Below, piece by piece: positions 4,787-6,484 of a stretch of 6,484 bases of DNA (positions within the stretch are counted from its first letter, which is position 1; the number at the start of each line of letters is the position of its first letter). A model generated the notes under the pieces. The model was not told the DNA's origin. It worked only from the letters and a program-made list of their open reading frames with translations, and did not search any database. The position numbers and the translations under genes were made by a program. The DNA lies in the NCBI GenBank assembly GCA_020848855.1, contig JADLHH010000032.1, positions 1-6,484 on the forward strand. The letters run 5' to 3'. The stretch is from Anaerolineae bacterium. GTDB taxonomy: Bacteria; Chloroflexota; Anaerolineae; Aggregatilineales; Phototrophicaceae.

Positions 4787-5719
4787 TTAGTAGCTGCGCG
4801 CGACGATGAGCTGCGCGAGGTCGATCAGCCCGTCCTTCGATTCCGAGTCCGGCAGCACACCAAGCTGGTCGATGGCGAGCCGCGCAAGCTGTTCCGCCTG
4901 CGTGTGCGCCTCGTCGATGGCGTCGCCCTGAAGCACCCGCTCCTTGAGCGACGCGACCACGTCCTGCGGCTCGTAGGCGGCGGCGAAACCGCGCCCCTGC
5001 TGCAGGTCGATCCCGGCGGTCTTGCCAAGCTGTTCGGTGTCGCCGGTCAGGTCGAGCACGTCGTCGATGATCTGAAACGCCAACCCGATGTTGTAGCCGA
5101 ACGTGCCGAGCGCCTCGACCTGTTCCGGGGTGGCGTTCGCCAGCCGCGCGCCCAGCACTGCCGCCGACCGGAACAGCGCCGCCGTCTTGAGGGCGATGAT
5201 GCGGTAATAGACTTCGCGCGTGAAGTTATTCTCTTTCACGGCGCTGGCTTGCAGCGTCTCGCCTTCGACCAGCGCCACTGTCGCGTCGGCGAGGATGACA
5301 TTCAGGTCTTTGTGCGGAGCCATCAGTTCATACACTTTGGTGAACAGGTAGTCACCCGTCAGCAGCGCGAACGTCCGCCCCCAGATCGCGTTGATCGACG
5401 CACGCCCGCGCCGGACGACGCCGTGATCGTTGATGTCGTCGTGGACGACGCTGGCGGTGTGTACGAGTTCGACTGCCGCAGCCACCGGCACGGCGATTTC
5501 CGGGCGCTGACCACCCGCCGCCGCGTAGGCGAGCAGCACGAGGCGCGGGCGTACGCGCTTGCCCCCCGCAGAAAGGATGTGGCGGCTGGCGTCGCGCAGA
5601 ATTGTGACCTGCGAGTCCACCACGTCGAGCATCAGGGTTTCGACTTGCTGCAGAGCGTCCTGAACGGTCTCCGATAGGTCGCTGGGCGCTGCCATTCGAG
5701 CCGGTTCGTGAATGGTCAT
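4787..5719 (-). CDS. Polyprenyl diphosphate synthase (trans, long-chain type)
   Basis: A 310-residue all-alpha isoprenyl transferase that adds isopentenyl diphosphate units to an allylic diphosphate. Visible motifs are GGKRVRP (52-58), the first Asp-rich motif DDIND (94-98) followed by RRG (103-105), the Lys-Thr pair KTA (178-180), FQIIDDVLD with the second Asp-rich motif DDVLD (219-223), and GKTAGIDL (232-239). Length is normal for the family. The residues four and five places before the first Asp-rich motif are Ser90 and Ala89. Small side chains there usually leave room for products longer than farnesyl, so a C20 or longer product, perhaps for a menaquinone side chain, is likely. Specificity cannot be fixed by eye. 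The segment after GKTAGIDL (QQGRGFAAAY) lacks the common 'LPL' pattern, a minor divergence. The ATG has AGGA ten bases upstream. The gene has its own promoter and terminator. Confidence 0.92.
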   Translation of the reverse strand: MTIHEPARMAAPSDLSETVQDALQQVETLMLDVVDSQVTILRDASRHILSAGGKRVRPRLVLLAYAAAGGQRPEIAVPVAAAVELVHTASVVHDDINDHGVVRRGRASINAIWGRTFALLTGDYLFTKVYELMAPHKDLNVILADATVALVEGETLQASAVKENNFTREVYYRIIALKTAALFRSAAVLGARLANATPEQVEALGTFGYNIGLAFQIIDDVLDLTGDTEQLGKTAGIDLQQGRGFAAAYEPQDVVASLKERVLQGDAIDEAHTQAEQLARLAIDQLGVLPDSESKDGLIDLAQLIVARSY

Positions 5720-5751
5720 CGGGGATAAATCCTATCTATAGCACCACACCT

Positions 5752-5762
5752 ACAAGACTTGT
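5752..5762. promoter_or_regulatory. Palindrome in the prenyl synthase leader
   Basis: ACAAGACTTGT is a perfect 5-1-5 inverted repeat between the predicted transcription start (about 5788) and the ATG. It may be a small operator or a minor RNA hairpin; a one-base loop makes the hairpin less likely. No known regulator site is recognised. Confidence 0.25.
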
Positions 5763-5794
5763 GACATTCAGAACTAATTAAATTTGCTAAATAC

Positions 5795-5823
5795 ATCTTA
5801 CCTAATGGGCGAAACCGTGTCAA
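5795..5823 (-). promoter_or_regulatory. Strong sigma-70-type promoter of the polyprenyl synthase
   Basis: On the minus strand a perfect TTGACA (5823-5818) is followed by exactly 17 bases and TAAGAT (5800-5795, 4 of 6 to TATAAT). Transcription would start near 5788, giving an AT-rich leader of about 70 nt. A second TG-C-TATAGA-like element at about 5746-5738 is too close to the Shine-Dalgarno to be preferred. Confidence 0.65.
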
Positions 5824-5825
5824 CG

Positions 5826-5843
5826 AAAATTGGCTAAAGAGCC
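5826..5843 (-). terminator. Weak hairpin after the histidine kinase gene
   Basis: GGCT-CTTT-AGCC on the minus strand (5843-5832) is a four-pair hairpin followed by AATTTT (5831-5826). It lies about a dozen bases past the kinase stop codon and directly before the -35 box of the next promoter. The position suits a terminator, but the short stem would be weak. Confidence 0.3.
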
Positions 5844-5854
5844 GATGAGGAAAA

Positions 5855-6484
5855 TCACTCCAGACAGGGTAGGGCGAACGAAAACGTGCTGCCTTTGCCG
5901 ACGACGCTTTCCACTTTGATCATCGCATGGTGCCGGTCCAGAATCAGGCGGACGATGGACAGCCCGACACCCAGCCCGCCGAAGCGCCGCGCGTCCGAGC
6001 TATCGACCTGAAAGAATGGGTCGAAAATCTCGTCCAGCTTGTCCTGCGGGATGCCGATGCCGCGATCCCGCACCGAGATCACGACGTGCTCGTCCTCGAC
6101 CCTTGCGGAAACTTCCACCGACTTTTTGCTGAATTTCAGCCCGTTGTCGATCAGGTGCTGCAGCGCGATGCCGATAGCCGTCTTGTCTGCCCACACCAGC
6201 GGCAGGCGGCGCGGGACGTTCAGCTTGACCCGATCCAGGTTTTCCTTCTGTTCCCACACCCGCCGCAGATTACGCATCGCCTGTTCGACCGCGTCGCCGA
6301 CCTGCGCCGGCTGGAGTTCGATCTCCAGCACGTCCGCGAGCTGGGTCACGTTCTTCACCGCGACTTCCAGCCGCGCTGTCGCCTCGGTCGCGTAGCCGAT
6401 CAGCGTCGGGCGATCCCGATCCTGATCTTCTGACAGCATTGCCACCGCAGATTTTACGTGCAGCAGTGGTGTTTTTAACTCGTG
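5855..6484 (-). CDS. Sensor histidine kinase, C-terminal part (5' end off the window)
   Basis: The visible 209 residues begin exactly at HELKTPL, the H-box whose His is phosphorylated, encoded by the last three bases of the window (6484-6482). The frame is open to the edge, so the sensor part lies outside. A start at the internal GTG (6445) would remove the H-box and is not believable. After the dimerisation helices comes the HATPase domain: N-box HLIDNGLKFS (about 110-119), G1 DRGIGIP (140-146), F-box FDPFFQVD (154-161) and G2 GGLGVGLSI (169-177). The protein ends shortly after STFSFALP, the usual end of the family, so no receiver domain is fused downstream. Neither a response regulator nor the input signal is visible here. 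It probably has its own transcription unit, separate from the prenyl synthase. Confidence 0.93.
   Translation of the reverse strand, partial: HELKTPLLHVKSAVAMLSEDQDRDRPTLIGYATEATARLEVAVKNVTQLADVLEIELQPAQVGDAVEQAMRNLRRVWEQKENLDRVKLNVPRRLPLVWADKTAIGIALQHLIDNGLKFSKKSVEVSARVEDEHVVISVRDRGIGIPQDKLDEIFDPFFQVDSSDARRFGGLGVGLSIVRLILDRHHAMIKVESVVGKGSTFSFALPCLE

Noticed and set aside
4670..5677. A 335-codon plus-strand frame opposite the prenyl synthase
   Set aside because: The minus strand carries both Asp-rich motifs of a prenyl synthase; this frame is its antisense shadow and begins inside the terminator hairpin.

Overview
This is a GC-rich bacterial chromosomal window with ordinary housekeeping and envelope genes. 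Nothing in it points to a phage, plasmid, insertion sequence or CRISPR array. The gene style suggests a Chloroflexota (Anaerolineae-like) genome: small membrane proteins with a YtxH-like member, a SRPBCC protein with a very long Pro/Glu-rich tail, a fused NnrE-NnrD enzyme and a long-chain-type prenyl synthase. That placement is an impression from protein style, not a measured result.

Layout from left to right. Positions 1-351 hold no convincing gene; the stretch contains an AT-richer island with promoter-like boxes and a 38-codon ORF. A SRPBCC/START-like protein with a roughly 300-residue disordered tail is on the minus strand (352-1743). A compact divergent promoter region (about 1744-1831) separates it from a plus-strand cluster of three small membrane proteins (1832-2885). 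The second of these is DUF948-like and the third YtxH-like, recalling the ytxG-ytxH pair of Bacillus. The cluster ends tail to tail with a minus-strand bifunctional NAD(P)HX repair enzyme (2882-4573), the two stop codons sharing the bases CTAG.

Further right, also on the minus strand, are a polyprenyl diphosphate synthase (4787-5719) and the C-terminal part of a sensor histidine kinase (5855-6484). The kinase runs off the right edge exactly at its phospho-accepting His.

Regulation is unusually readable. The SRPBCC gene has a TTGAAC-N17-TATAAT promoter so close to its ATG that the mRNA should be leaderless. The membrane cluster has an extended -10 (TGTTACAAT) and a GGAGG that points to a TTG start. 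The prenyl synthase has a perfect TTGACA with a 17-nt spacer to TAAGAT, and a hairpin about 100 nt beyond its stop that is fully paired only in minus-strand RNA. The three right-hand minus-strand genes therefore look like separate transcription units rather than one operon.

I see no clearly new multi-gene system. The most interesting items are the SRPBCC protein with its structured tail motifs, the leaderless divergent promoter, and the ytxGH-like membrane cluster with an unassigned first member.
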